From Bacillota bacterium (GTDB lineage: Bacteria; Bacillota; Clostridia; Oscillospirales; Ruminococcaceae): a stretch of DNA of 64,000 nt. Below, piece after piece: positions 6,494-17,569 of the stretch. The translations under genes and the position numbers were made by a program. Below the pieces are notes generated by a model, which saw only the letters and a list, made by a program, of their open reading frames with translations, ran no database searches and was not told where the DNA came from. The DNA lies in the NCBI GenBank assembly GCA_023391875.1, contig JAEWAB010000002.1, positions 186,001 to 250,000 on the forward strand, read 5' to 3'. Within the stretch, counting starts at the first letter, position 1. Each line of letters opens with the position of its first letter.

Positions 6494-8497
6494 CTACATC
6501 TTAAACTGCCTTACAACCTGCTGCAGGGCGGCTGCCTGAGCGGAGAGCTCCTCGCTGGCCGCGGCACTTTCCTCTGCGGTGGCGGCGTTGGTTTGCACCA
6601 CGGCGGAGATCTGGTCGATGCCCTGCGTTATCTGCTGTACCGCGCTCGTCTGGTTGGCTGCCGATACCGAGATGGCCCTTACAATCCCGGCGGCCTGCTG
6701 GGAGCTGTCGATAACCTCCGTCATGGTAAGGGCGGTGGTGTCGGCGATCTTAGTGCCGTGCTCGACGGCGGTAATGGCGTCCTGAATCAGCTGCGTGGTG
6801 TCCTGCGCGGCCTGTGCGCTCTTACTGGCGAGGTTGCGCACCTCGTCGGCGACAACCGCAAAGCCCTTGCCCGCGGCGCCCGCCCGTGCAGCCTCTACGG
6901 CGGCGTTAAGCGCGAGGATGTTGGTCTGGAAGGCGATGTCGTCGATGGCCTTGATAATCTTCTCAATCTTCTTGGAGGCGTTGCTGATGTCCTCCATCGC
7001 ACTGAGCATCTTCTTGATTTCTTCGTTGCCCGCAGTTAGCTTTTCGCTGGATTCGGTGGTCAGGTGGTCGGCCGTGGTGCAATCGAGCGCGTTCTGGTTG
7101 ATTGTCTCGTAGATTTCGTTCACGGAGGCGGAAAGCTGCTGGACGGTCGCGGCCTGCTCCGTCGTGCTCTGCGAGAGGCCCTGCGCTCCGCCTGCCACCT
7201 GCTCGGAGCCTGCGGCCACCTGCTGAGAGGATTCGAGTATCTGTGTGAAGGTCGCCGAAAGGGTATTTTGAATGTTCTCAAGGGAGTCTTTAATCTTCGA
7301 GAACTCGCCCACATAGTCGTAATGCAGCTCAAACACAAGGTTACCCTGCGCGATCTGGTTGAGTATCTCGGAAACCTCGTCGATGTAGTTGATGTAGTCT
7401 TTGAGGCGCGCCACCGTCTTTCCGATGGCCGACGAAACCTGCCCAACCTCGTCTTTGGAGCCTGTATTCAGCGTCACGTCGAGGTCGCCGTCTGCGATTC
7501 TGTTCGATATGGCGGAGAGGTTCTTAAGCGGCTTGGCGATGCCTCTCGCGATGAGCACGATGACGATAATCATTATGGGCAGAAGAATGAGCATAATCAA
7601 TAGAATGATACCCGCCACCGTATTGCTCGCGCTATCAAGCTCGTCCTGCGGGATGCCCGTGAGCACCAGCCAGCCCGTTTCGCCGACGGCCGAGAGCTTG
7701 CCGGAAATCTGTTTGCCATCCATAGTATAGCTGAAGTCGCCGACTGTTTTGTTTAAAACAGCGTCCTTGGCGTTTTGTGAGAGTGTGGTATCCGCAATGG
7801 ATTTCTGCAGGTCATCCTTGTTCGGGCTGTAGATGATCTGCCCGCTGCCGCTGGTGAGGATGATAAACCCGGTTTTGCCGATTTTATAATCACTTAAAAT
7901 GGTATCCAACTGATCGAGCTTAATGTCGATTGCGGTGGCGCCAATAACGGCTTGGCTCGTTTCACTGAAAACAGGCGCAGCCATGGAGACAATTACATTA
8001 TTGGAGGCAGAATCGGCATAAGGCTCGGTTATAATCGGCGCCTTCGCCTCGTTGATTGCGTAAACGGGGCGGGTGGTAACATCCCAGTCCGCGGCGGAAA
8101 CCACGCCGTCCATCTGGGCGTATTGGCTGGAGTCAAAGTCGCAGACCCAGCTCGATAAGATATTCGTGGGGTCAGTGGTCACGACCTTCGCCAAGGTGCT
8201 TTTAATGGCGGAGAAGCCCTCCACATCCCCCAGACGCGTGCCCTTAGGGGTATTACTGAGGAGTACCTCCACGCTGGAATTGGTCGCGGCCTGCTGCGCA
8301 ATCAGCAGGTATCTGTTAAGGAACTCCTCGGCCCGATTCACAACGGCCTGCGATTCGGCAGACAGGTTGTTCATAGACAGGTCCGAGACAGATTTCTGGA
8401 CAGTTTCCATAATTATAACGCTTGCGACAGAGAGTAGTATAGCGACGGGTAGAATGATGCCAAGCAGCATTTTGTAGAGAATCTTTAAGTTCTTCAT
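6494..8497 (-). CDS. Methyl-accepting chemotaxis protein with dCache sensor
   Basis: 667 residues. TM1 at about 8-30, a periplasmic-type double-Cache domain at 35-290, TM2 at 295-317, HAMP at 318-370, then the cytoplasmic coiled-coil signalling domain with the conserved tip IDDIAFQTNILALNAAVEA. Cache residues W138, R143, Y146, Y160, D162 and D191 partly fit amino-acid-binding Cache domains, but the usual RxWY is RPVY, so the ligand is uncertain. SD AAAGGGA. No che genes nearby: an orphan receptor. A second receptor occurs at 60163. Confidence 0.93.
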   Translation of the reverse strand: MKNLKILYKMLLGIILPVAILLSVASVIIMETVQKSVSDLSMNNLSAESQAVVNRAEEFLNRYLLIAQQAATNSSVEVLLSNTPKGTRLGDVEGFSAIKSTLAKVVTTDPTNILSSWVCDFDSSQYAQMDGVVSAADWDVTTRPVYAINEAKAPIITEPYADSASNNVIVSMAAPVFSETSQAVIGATAIDIKLDQLDTILSDYKIGKTGFIILTSGSGQIIYSPNKDDLQKSIADTTLSQNAKDAVLNKTVGDFSYTMDGKQISGKLSAVGETGWLVLTGIPQDELDSASNTVAGIILLIMLILLPIMIIVIVLIARGIAKPLKNLSAISNRIADGDLDVTLNTGSKDEVGQVSSAIGKTVARLKDYINYIDEVSEILNQIAQGNLVFELHYDYVGEFSKIKDSLENIQNTLSATFTQILESSQQVAAGSEQVAGGAQGLSQSTTEQAATVQQLSASVNEIYETINQNALDCTTADHLTTESSEKLTAGNEEIKKMLSAMEDISNASKKIEKIIKAIDDIAFQTNILALNAAVEAARAGAAGKGFAVVADEVRNLASKSAQAAQDTTQLIQDAITAVEHGTKIADTTALTMTEVIDSSQQAAGIVRAISVSAANQTSAVQQITQGIDQISAVVQTNAATAEESAAASEELSAQAAALQQVVRQFKM

Positions 8498-8729
8498 AAA
8501 TCTATCCCTTTTGTTAAGATTTTGATGACGGCGCTAAATACTATTTATGCATTTCTTTGCCTATAAATCAATTGACAACTCGTCTAATATTATGTAGTAA
8601 TGGGTAATAATTTTACACATAATCACTAAATATTACAAAATAATTTTACTTAATTATACAAAAATCCCATGGATATATTTAACGCTTTCAAATATGTAAC
8701 CTGTAAAAAGCCACCAAATAGGCAAAAAT

Positions 8730-8763
8730 GAAATCCTACCAGATAAGTAGCCGGTGGGACTTC
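8730..8763 (-). terminator. Hairpin with T-run inside the valS-receptor gap
   Basis: 13-position stem (8730-8742/8751-8763; 12 paired) with an 8-nt loop, followed on the minus strand by CATTTTTGCC. Looks like an intrinsic terminator, though valS already has one 110 nt earlier, so it may end a small RNA or act as an attenuator ahead of the receptor gene. Confidence 0.5.
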
Positions 8764-8869
8764 ATATGCACCGTCTAGGGACTGTTACTAGCAGTGCATA
8801 GAGGCGTATAAAGTGCTGCAGTTCTCACCCCCGCTCGCTCTGGATTCCTGTATTTTCTATTACAAACAA

Positions 8870-8905
8870 CATCCCCACAGCCTTGATTAATGGCGGTGGG
8901 GGATG
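8870..8905 (-). terminator. Terminator after valS
   Basis: Stem CATCCCC/GGGGATG extended by GCC/GGC, then TTGTTTG on the minus strand, 20 nt past the valS stop. Confidence 0.65.
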
Positions 8906-8924
8906 GTTCATTATTGATTAAGTT

Positions 8925-11546
<2,622 letters not shown>

Positions 11547-11693
11547 TGTTCTTTCTCCGTTCCTGTTTTTTTGCTTTTCATAAGCAATTTTCATCCAATA
11601 CCATGAGCATTGGTGCAACACTTGCAAAATATGCTACCCTTTATTATGCGCATGGCAAAGGGGAATGTCAAGGTTTTGCATGGATGTTCGAAA

Positions 11694-11722
11694 GAAAAGA
11701 AAAACCGCTGCGGGTGCAGCGG
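11694..11722 (-). terminator. Terminator after the 64-residue gene
   Basis: Perfect 7-bp stem CCGCTGC/GCAGCGG (11705-11711/11716-11722), 4-nt loop, then TTTTTCTTTTC on the minus strand: a strong intrinsic terminator placed only a few bases after the small gene's stop. Confidence 0.85.
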
Positions 11723-11728
11723 TGGGTG

Positions 11729-11923
11729 TTAATATCGGCAGATGATATATTTCTTGGGTGGTAGGTGCGGTTGAATGAGGTTTCGCAAATCCATTGATGT
11801 TCCGTTTATTAAAGTATAGGAGTGTGGGCCGTCTTTTCGCGGATGGCCCACTTCTTTCGTCACATACCGAGTACCTGCCAGAGTATCCTTGCAAAAGGAC
11901 GGTGAACGGATTTTCGTTTCCAA
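11729..11923 (-). CDS. Small protein of 64 residues, unknown
   Basis: TTG start at 11923 with a consensus AGGAGG 10 nt upstream, stop at 11729, and a strong terminator starting 7 nt later: a compact, self-contained gene. Begins METKIRSPSFCKDTL; basic, ends with Pro-rich HLPPKKYIICRY. No family recognised. The segment coding for GHPRKDGPH contains a perfect GTGGGCC/GGCCCAC inverted repeat, so an RNA role in place of, or beside, the protein is possible. Lies upstream of valS on the same strand but is separated from it by the terminator. Confidence 0.5.
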   Translation of the reverse strand: METKIRSPSFCKDTLAGTRYVTKEVGHPRKDGPHSYTLINGTSMDLRNLIQPHLPPKKYIICRY

Positions 11924-11964
11924 ATTGCTTAAACCTCCTGTTTGTTCATGTTCATATTTAAGAA

Positions 11965-11998
11965 TTGAAGTAAATTCTTTACTATGGTAAAATTACCA
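11965..11998 (+). promoter_or_regulatory. Promoter and possible operator of the AraC gene
   Basis: TTGAAG (11965-11970), 17-nt spacer, TAAAAT (11988-11993). An inverted repeat TGGTAA-AA-TTACCA (11985-11998) overlaps the -10 box and a further TGGTAATT follows at 12010, a likely binding site for the gene's own product or another repressor. Confidence 0.55.
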
Positions 11999-12085
11999 AA
12001 TACTCTTCTGTGGTAATTGAGCTCTATGAGTTCATTGATATACCCATCTACAAATAACTGTGCTTCAAAAATAAAGGGAGGCAAA

Positions 12086-12919
12086 ATGATAACCAACGAA
12101 TATATAAATCGTGCGATAGACTATATCTTAAATCATATCAATGAAAATATATCTGTTGATGAGATTGCCTCTCATTGCAATTTTTCAAGATATTACTTTT
12201 CCAGAATGTTTAAAATGGAAACTGGAGAAAGCGTCTATGAATTTATCAAACGAGTGAAAATGGAACAAAGTGCGTTCCGCCTAAAGGTTGAGAAAAGCAG
12301 AAGTATCACCGATATTAGCTGTGATTATGGTTACAGCTCATCGAACTACAGCTCTGCTTTTAAGCAACATTACAATCTATCGCCAATCCAATTTCGCCGA
12401 AATATTCTGCAAAAATCCTTGGCGAACCCGATGTTTAGTGATGCCGCTATAGGGTTAGAGTCATTTGAGGAGTGCGACAAAAAAATTTCCATAGAAGTTC
12501 TTGAGGATTGTCCTGTTATATACGAGCGGCATAAAGGAAATTATGGGGACTTATCTGTTCATTGGGGAGCTTTTCAAGAAAAATACAGGGAATATTTCAC
12601 CGAGTTAACGCTGTTTTTTGATCGCACCTATGATGACCCGTCCATTACCGATATAGACGAATGTCTGTATGACATCTGCATGACTGCCCCGGAAGGCTGT
12701 AAGCTTGAAAATACCTATGTGCTTAAAGGTGGAAAATTTGCTATTTATCACTTCAAAGGTTTGGTCAAGCAGATATATACCTCTTACCAAAGCATCTTCA
12801 ATGTGTGGTTGCCGCAGAGTAACTGTGAAATTGACGACCGCTACGGCTTTGAGATTTACAGAAAGATAGACTGTAATTCCATGCATATGGAAATTGATCT
12901 TTGTATCCCAATCAAATAG
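12086..12919 (+). CDS. AraC family regulator with GyrI-like effector domain
   Basis: 277 residues from ATG 12086 (SD GGGAGG). Residues 1-105 hold two AraC helix-turn-helix motifs (VDEIASHCNFSRYYFSRMFK and ITDISCDYGYSSSNYSSAFK). Residues 120-277 match the GyrI-like/AraC effector-binding fold, which binds small, often cationic or lipophilic, compounds in Rob- and BmrR-type regulators. The gene 78 nt downstream encodes a MATE pump, so the pair is probably a drug-responsive regulator and its exporter. AT-rich relative to its neighbours, compatible with transfer. Confidence 0.88.
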   Translation: MITNEYINRAIDYILNHINENISVDEIASHCNFSRYYFSRMFKMETGESVYEFIKRVKMEQSAFRLKVEKSRSITDISCDYGYSSSNYSSAFKQHYNLSPIQFRRNILQKSLANPMFSDAAIGLESFEECDKKISIEVLEDCPVIYERHKGNYGDLSVHWGAFQEKYREYFTELTLFFDRTYDDPSITDIDECLYDICMTAPEGCKLENTYVLKGGKFAIYHFKGLVKQIYTSYQSIFNVWLPQSNCEIDDRYGFEIYRKIDCNSMHMEIDLCIPIK

Positions 12920-12997
12920 AGCACAAAAACAGAAGTATTTTTCTTTTCACTCCTTTATCCTATATGGTGTGAACAATGGATATAGGAGGAAATGAAA

Positions 12998-14335
12998 ATG
13001 AACTTAGAGAGCATTCAAAACAACAAAATTAAAACAATTTTGCAATTTTCTATTCCATCGATTATTGCAATGGTGCTAACGTCACTGATTACGGTTACCG
13101 ATGGTTTTTTTATCGGAAACTATGTGGGAAAAGAAGGCCTTGTTGCGGTTAACTTAGGGCTGCCAATTGTCTATTTATACCTTGCAGTGGGACTCATGGT
13201 GTCAGTAGGCGGCGTGGCAATCGCCGGAATGGCTCTTGGCGGTGGAGATATCAAAAAGTGCAATAGTGTTTTTAATCAGACCATGTGTACAGCAATGGCT
13301 GCGACCGTCCTGCTCAGCGTCATCATGTGGCTCTGCCTCGACCCTATGCTTCATATCTTAAATGTCGATGCGCAGGTCGCGGGATTTTTCAAGGACTATT
13401 ACGGCATTATGCTTCTGGAGCTTCCGATTATGGTGATAAACACATCCTTCGGTATGTTTATCAGAGGAGAGGGTAAGCCGCAGTATTTTATGCAGGTCAA
13501 CATTTTAAATGTGCTGCTCAATATTCTGCTTGATTATTTGTTTGTCCGCTGGTTTAATTGGGGTGTAAAGGGTATTGCTGTTGCCTCCTTGCTTGCAGCT
13601 ATAGCTACCCTTTTGTGCATTCTTTACTTTTTCATTAAGAAGTCAAGCGTGTATAAATTTCGTAGATTTGATTTTTCGGGCGAGGTGCTGGGTAGCACAC
13701 TCCTCAATGGCAGCTCAGAATTTGTCGGTGAAATGTCGCTGAGTATTTCTATGTTTGCCTATAACTATGTGATACTAAAAAATATCGGCGTAAACGGCGT
13801 GACTGCATTTACCATCGTGGGCTATATTGCCTATATCTTCAGCATGGTGATCATCGGTTTCGGACAGGGCGCAAGCCCGCTCATCAGCTTTGCTTATGGT
13901 GCAAAGGAACATATGCTTGCAAAAAGCCTGCGTAGGATAACCAACTTCATTGTGCTGATTGCAGGAGTAGTGGTGCTTTTGCTCGTGCTAGTTGGTTCCG
14001 GGTGGTACAGCAGTCTGTTCGTAAAAAGCGAAGTCGTGGAGCAGATGGTGCGTTCGGGGGTAATAATCTATGCCGTTTCGTTTCTGTTTTCGGGAATTAA
14101 TACAATTTCCTCTTTTTACTTTACCTCAATTGGCAGAGCAAAAGAGTCGGCCATCATATCTTCTGCACGAGGTTTGGTTATTCTGCTGATTTGTATTTTT
14201 ACTTTGCCACCACTGTTCGGTATGACAGGAGTATGGCTTGTCGCGCCGATTACAGAAGTGCTGACCTTACTTTTAAGCCTGTTTTTTATAAGAAAAGAAA
14301 GTAAAAACAGATCACGCAGATTAGCACAAGGTTAA
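12998..14335 (+). CDS. MATE family efflux transporter
   Basis: 445 residues, 12 predicted membrane helices in two halves. Uses a cation gradient to export drugs. Motifs VTDGFFIGNYVG in helix 1-2 and FGQGASPLISFAYGA in the second half are typical of the DinF/NorM-like clostridial group. Start placed at the second ATG (12998) because AGGAGG is 8 nt from it and only 2 nt from the first. Follows the AraC/GyrI-like regulator, likely its controller. Confidence 0.92.
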   Translation: MNLESIQNNKIKTILQFSIPSIIAMVLTSLITVTDGFFIGNYVGKEGLVAVNLGLPIVYLYLAVGLMVSVGGVAIAGMALGGGDIKKCNSVFNQTMCTAMAATVLLSVIMWLCLDPMLHILNVDAQVAGFFKDYYGIMLLELPIMVINTSFGMFIRGEGKPQYFMQVNILNVLLNILLDYLFVRWFNWGVKGIAVASLLAAIATLLCILYFFIKKSSVYKFRRFDFSGEVLGSTLLNGSSEFVGEMSLSISMFAYNYVILKNIGVNGVTAFTIVGYIAYIFSMVIIGFGQGASPLISFAYGAKEHMLAKSLRRITNFIVLIAGVVVLLLVLVGSGWYSSLFVKSEVVEQMVRSGVIIYAVSFLFSGINTISSFYFTSIGRAKESAIISSARGLVILLICIFTLPPLFGMTGVWLVAPITEVLTLLLSLFFIRKESKNRSRRLAQG

Positions 14336-14376
14336 TGTTTAATCCGTGCATACAAATCTTACTAATATTCCAAGTC

Positions 14377-14409
14377 GAGCCGCTACACATTGCCTTTGTA
14401 TAGCGGCTC
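14377..14409 (+). terminator. Terminator after the MATE gene
   Basis: Stem GAGCCGCTA/TAGCGGCTC (14377-14385/14401-14409), 15-nt loop, tail TCGTTTGTT. Confidence 0.65.
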
Positions 14410-14449
14410 TCGTTTGTTATAATCCCAAAATAGTCCAAATGTAAATAGA

Positions 14450-14469
14450 GCCGTGGCAACTGCCACGGC
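14450..14469 (-). terminator. Terminator after the 2-hydroxyacid dehydrogenase gene
   Basis: Perfect GCCGTGGCA/TGCCACGGC stem with 2-nt spacer (14450-14458/14461-14469), then TCTATTTACATTT on the minus strand. Confidence 0.65.
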
Positions 14470-14503
14470 CCCAATCTTGATATATAGATAAAAGTGAATG
14501 CCT

Positions 14504-15469
14504 CTACGCTTTCCTGTAGCCGGCTACAAAATCCACATAATTCTCCAGCTCTCTGCCGTTTAAGTAGGCGTCAAAGTTCCGCGCGGCGATGCCCACGATA
14601 GCGTGTACGACCACCGGCAGGGTGTGGCTGCCCGAGATATGCGGGGTAACGATGGCGTTTTGTATCCTCCACAGCCGGTGTTCCTTGGGCAGCGGCTCCG
14701 GCTCTGTAACATCCAAGGCTGCGCCCCAGAGGTGCCCGCTTTCCATCACATCGCACAGGGCCTCGGTATCTATGGCATTGCCGCGCCCAACGTTTAATAT
14801 CACGGCGTCCTTTTTCATCAGCAGCAGGCGTTCTTTGGTTATAAGCCCCATCGTCAGCGGGGTGGAGGGCAGGCTCATCGCGACGATATCCGCACGGGGA
14901 AGCAGCTCGTCTAGCTTATCCATCGTGTACAGCTCGTCGAGGTAGTCGGGCTTTTCCATGTTCTGGCGGCGAATGCCGATGGTGCGCGCCCCCATGGCCT
15001 TCATACGTTGCGCGAACGCTCCGCCGATATCGCCCAGCCCCACAACCAAAACGGTGGTGCCATAGATATTCTTCACTTCGTCGCGCTCATCGCGCCAAAC
15101 GGCGTTGTTCTGGTTGTCGCGGTAGAGATAAAGCTTGCGGTAGAGCGACAGCACCGCGCCCAGCATGTACTCCGCGATGCCGATACCGTAGGCACCGGTG
15201 CAGTTGGTGAGTTTTACCCCCTCGGGCAGTACGCCCGGCGCAATGTAAGCACCCACGCCGGAGGATTCAAGCTGCAGCCACTCAAGCTTCTTGCAATCCT
15301 TGAGCATTTGGGGCGGCGCGTCGCCAAAGATGATATTCGCGCTCTGCATCTGCTCGGGGGTCACATTCTTACGGGTGATGTATGTGAAGCTGCAGCCCGG
15401 CGCGTGGCTTTCTAAAAAGCGCTTTAACTCGTCACTGATGGGGATGGTTACTAAAACATTTTTTGACAT
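14504..15469 (-). CDS. D-2-hydroxyacid dehydrogenase family oxidoreductase
   Basis: 321 residues. NAD-binding Rossmann motif VVGLGDIGGAFAQ (143-155). The catalytic triad of the family is present as R229 (NVGRGNAID), E258 (VTEPEPLP) and H277 (TPHISGSH). Closest in style to the glyoxylate/hydroxypyruvate-reductase-like subgroup, so it likely interconverts a 2-oxoacid and its D-2-hydroxyacid; the substrate cannot be told from sequence. SD GGGAGC, 6 nt before ATG. Monocistronic between two terminators/promoters. Confidence 0.9.
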   Translation of the reverse strand: MSKNVLVTIPISDELKRFLESHAPGCSFTYITRKNVTPEQMQSANIIFGDAPPQMLKDCKKLEWLQLESSGVGAYIAPGVLPEGVKLTNCTGAYGIGIAEYMLGAVLSLYRKLYLYRDNQNNAVWRDERDEVKNIYGTTVLVVGLGDIGGAFAQRMKAMGARTIGIRRQNMEKPDYLDELYTMDKLDELLPRADIVAMSLPSTPLTMGLITKERLLLMKKDAVILNVGRGNAIDTEALCDVMESGHLWGAALDVTEPEPLPKEHRLWRIQNAIVTPHISGSHTLPVVVHAIVGIAARNFDAYLNGRELENYVDFVAGYRKA

Positions 15470-15700
15470 AATAAAGCTCCCGATAGATAGTGTAGTTAAT
15501 TAGTAAGATTAATTATATTGTTATTATGCGCGGGGGGTGGAGGGATGTCAAGGGGGGTGAGGTAAGATAGAACTTCGTATGCCCGCCCTTGCTGGAATAG
15601 CCCCATTCGTCCACAGAGCCTGTCGTAAGGGAAAAACGCCGCCTTATGAGGGTATACATGAGGCCTTTATCCCCCATAAACATTAAGCCTCTTATAATGA

Positions 15701-15745
15701 TTGGACATATGTCCAAGATTATGCTATAATATTACCAGTGGTAAT
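15701..15745 (+). promoter_or_regulatory. Promoter embedded in two palindromes
   Basis: TTGGAC (15701-15706), 18-nt spacer, TATAAT (15725-15730). A perfect 16-bp palindrome TTGGACATATGTCCAA covers the -35, and ATTACCAGTGGTAAT (15731-15745) starts right after the -10. Two operators bracketing a promoter indicate tight regulation of the gene at 15813. The rest of the 15470-15700 gap shows nothing further. Confidence 0.6.
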
Positions 15746-15812
15746 TTTCCGGTATCTACCCACCGTGTACAAAAAAGCGCGGTACAGGTAAGAAACTATT
15801 CGGAGTGGTTTT

Positions 15813-16868
15813 ATGCAAGACAACAGCGTTCAGAGGTTCATCTTACCCATCAAGCTGGAAATGGAGCCGATGGAGCGGCTGCTCGTGGCAAGCTTTAAGG
15901 GCGATGGTGAATTTGACGGATTTGAGCCGCAGTGGTTTGACGACCCCACAAACGGTACAGGAATGCGGTTTTTACGCTACAGAAAGGATAAAACGGTAGA
16001 TGTTTACTGGCAAAAGGGCGTACAGTCAGCGGGCTTTGCGCTGGGCGCGGGGATACACGATTTCAGCGAAACGCAGTTTGAGGACGCACGCTTTGAGCTG
16101 ACCCCCAACGGGGTAGACGTCCATGTGGTTTTCACCGACGTGCAGGGCCGCCGCGTGGAGCTCACCATTCTGGAACACATCAAGAACAAACGGGATTTTC
16201 ACTTTCTGGCACCGGTAGGCTCGGGGGTGGAGAACCCCGATAAACTATTCTTTGTGCACATGCTGGGCTTTAACTTTACGCCGGTGCACAACACACAGGT
16301 AAAGGCCGGCGTGGGGGAGCGCGCGCTTGCGATGGATACGCTGCCCATGCCGTTTAATCTGCACAAGGTTTATATGATACGCTACTGCTCCCGCCCTGTA
16401 ATCGCCGCGCTGAACCACGACCTTACCCAGCCGCTGCTGTTTGAGGCGGCGCCCTCCTGCACGGTTCACACCGAAGGGATGGCGATTGTTCTGGATGAAG
16501 CAGGCAGGGTATCGCAGCTTTCGGCGGGTAAGGACGATTGCCGAGCGGAGCTGCATTTTTCTCCCTCGTTCCCCGACCTTGGCAGCATCGCCGATAACAG
16601 CCGCGCGGCGGGCAGTTTTACCGTGTACATCGCGGGGGAGGAGATCACAGGCGGCAGCTACGGTATCCACCGCGTGGGCAATGAAGCGGCGGTGGAGCTT
16701 AAACCTACCAAGCCCTGGCACCCTTTGAAGGTACCGGTGGGTTTTCGCCTTACCATGAAGATGATAAAGCTGTTTACCCACTGGCCCACCACCTACCGTT
16801 GGAGCGGGGTGGTCTCACTTACCGGTGAGCACACCATCGCGGGCGGCTGGGAACGTACCGACACGTGA
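15813..16868 (+). CDS. Conserved hypothetical soluble protein
   Basis: 351 residues, ATG with SD GGAGTGG. No signal peptide or membrane segment; rich in beta-strand-like alternation and aromatic residues (RFLRYRKDKTVDVYWQKGV, HFLAPVGSGVENPDKLFFVH), suggesting a beta-sandwich or beta-barrel of the lipocalin-like type. No family name can be given. Its promoter carries two palindromes, so expression is probably conditional. Unlinked to neighbours, which are on the other strand. Confidence 0.7.
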   Translation: MQDNSVQRFILPIKLEMEPMERLLVASFKGDGEFDGFEPQWFDDPTNGTGMRFLRYRKDKTVDVYWQKGVQSAGFALGAGIHDFSETQFEDARFELTPNGVDVHVVFTDVQGRRVELTILEHIKNKRDFHFLAPVGSGVENPDKLFFVHMLGFNFTPVHNTQVKAGVGERALAMDTLPMPFNLHKVYMIRYCSRPVIAALNHDLTQPLLFEAAPSCTVHTEGMAIVLDEAGRVSQLSAGKDDCRAELHFSPSFPDLGSIADNSRAAGSFTVYIAGEEITGGSYGIHRVGNEAAVELKPTKPWHPLKVPVGFRLTMKMIKLFTHWPTTYRWSGVVSLTGEHTIAGGWERTDT

Positions 16869-16966
16869 TAGTATCGCCACTCTCCGATTCATAATCGCAG
16901 AGCATTGCGGCGCTGCAGCCGCTGGGTGTGGTTGTGTATCAATAAAAAATCCCCTTCTTAACCAAA

Positions 16967-17001
16967 GCCCCACATAGACGCGTTACACGCCTATGCGGGG
17001 C
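16967..17001. terminator. Shared terminator between convergent genes
   Basis: GCCCC-x-CATAG stem with mismatches (16967-16982/16986-17001) between the convergent genes ending at 16868 and 17026; usable in both directions. Confidence 0.6.
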
Positions 17002-17025
17002 AAATCGTTTCTATAGAAATTTTTG

Positions 17026-17478
17026 TTATAGCCGAATCTTCAGCACTACCTTACGCACCTTCGCACTCTTTTCCTGTACGGCAATCCCGGGCATGTGCGC
17101 GTCGTGGGGGTAAAGGATCATAAAATCATCCCTGTACAGCTTCACCATGTTGCCCTCGCCCGCGAGAAACTCGATATCCTTCTCGGCGTTGTAAGGTACC
17201 ATGGGCGAAAGCCGGTCGGCCAACACATCACCAAGCAGTTCCTCGCCCTCAATGATATACTGGATGTCGATGTAGCTGCGGTGGGCCTCCCACTTACCCT
17301 CAGCGAGCGGCTTGGTGTCGTACTCCTGCACCATCGCGTAGATATTGCGACCGTCGATCTCATAGATATCGGGCTTTAAGGCAGCGAGATCGTTCTTGCG
17401 CAGAAAATCAAAGGCCGGTTTGAACCCCGGGTGCAGTGCTTCGTAAAGGGATGCGTTTTGTAGTGTGTCGGTAATCAA
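17026..17478 (-). CDS. YhcH/YjgK/YiaL (DUF386) family protein
   Basis: 150 residues. Start chosen at TTG 17478, with GGGAGG 7 nt upstream. Contains the family's cupin-like core: WEAHRSYIDIQYIIEGEE and the metal-binding-type region MILYPHDAHMPGIAV. The HRSYID and PHDAHMPG histidines/aspartates form the likely metal site. Relatives (TabA, YiaL, EbgC) act in sugar or sialic acid handling and some may be sugar isomerases; no sugar operon lies here, so the substrate is unknown. Confidence 0.88.
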   Translation of the reverse strand: MITDTLQNASLYEALHPGFKPAFDFLRKNDLAALKPDIYEIDGRNIYAMVQEYDTKPLAEGKWEAHRSYIDIQYIIEGEELLGDVLADRLSPMVPYNAEKDIEFLAGEGNMVKLYRDDFMILYPHDAHMPGIAVQEKSAKVRKVVLKIRL

Positions 17479-17569
17479 GATGAATCCTCCCGTCAATTTA
17501 AGGTGTCATATCTATTATCATTATAATGCGCGGGAGAAAATTCGCAAGCTTATACTGCGGCATGCCGCG

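Larger units (their letters stand above)
8498..8924. other. Intergenic leader between valS and the receptor gene
   Basis: The 427-nt gap holds the valS terminator (8870-8905), then a second minus-strand hairpin pair (8730-8763, plus ATGCAC/GTGCAT arms around 8769-8802) and a very AT-rich 200-nt stretch before the receptor's SD. No open frame with an SD is visible. Confidence 0.5.

Noticed and set aside
6467..7603. Long plus-strand frames opposite the chemotaxis receptor
   Set aside because: Antisense shadows produced by the GC-rich codon pattern of the receptor gene; low-complexity Gly/Leu/Arg content.
11547..11940. T-box riboswitch for valS
   Set aside because: No T-box consensus or specifier stem visible; the stretch holds a small gene with its own terminator.
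15513..15716. 67-codon minus-strand frame upstream of the dehydrogenase gene
   Set aside because: No SD and it covers the promoter palindromes.
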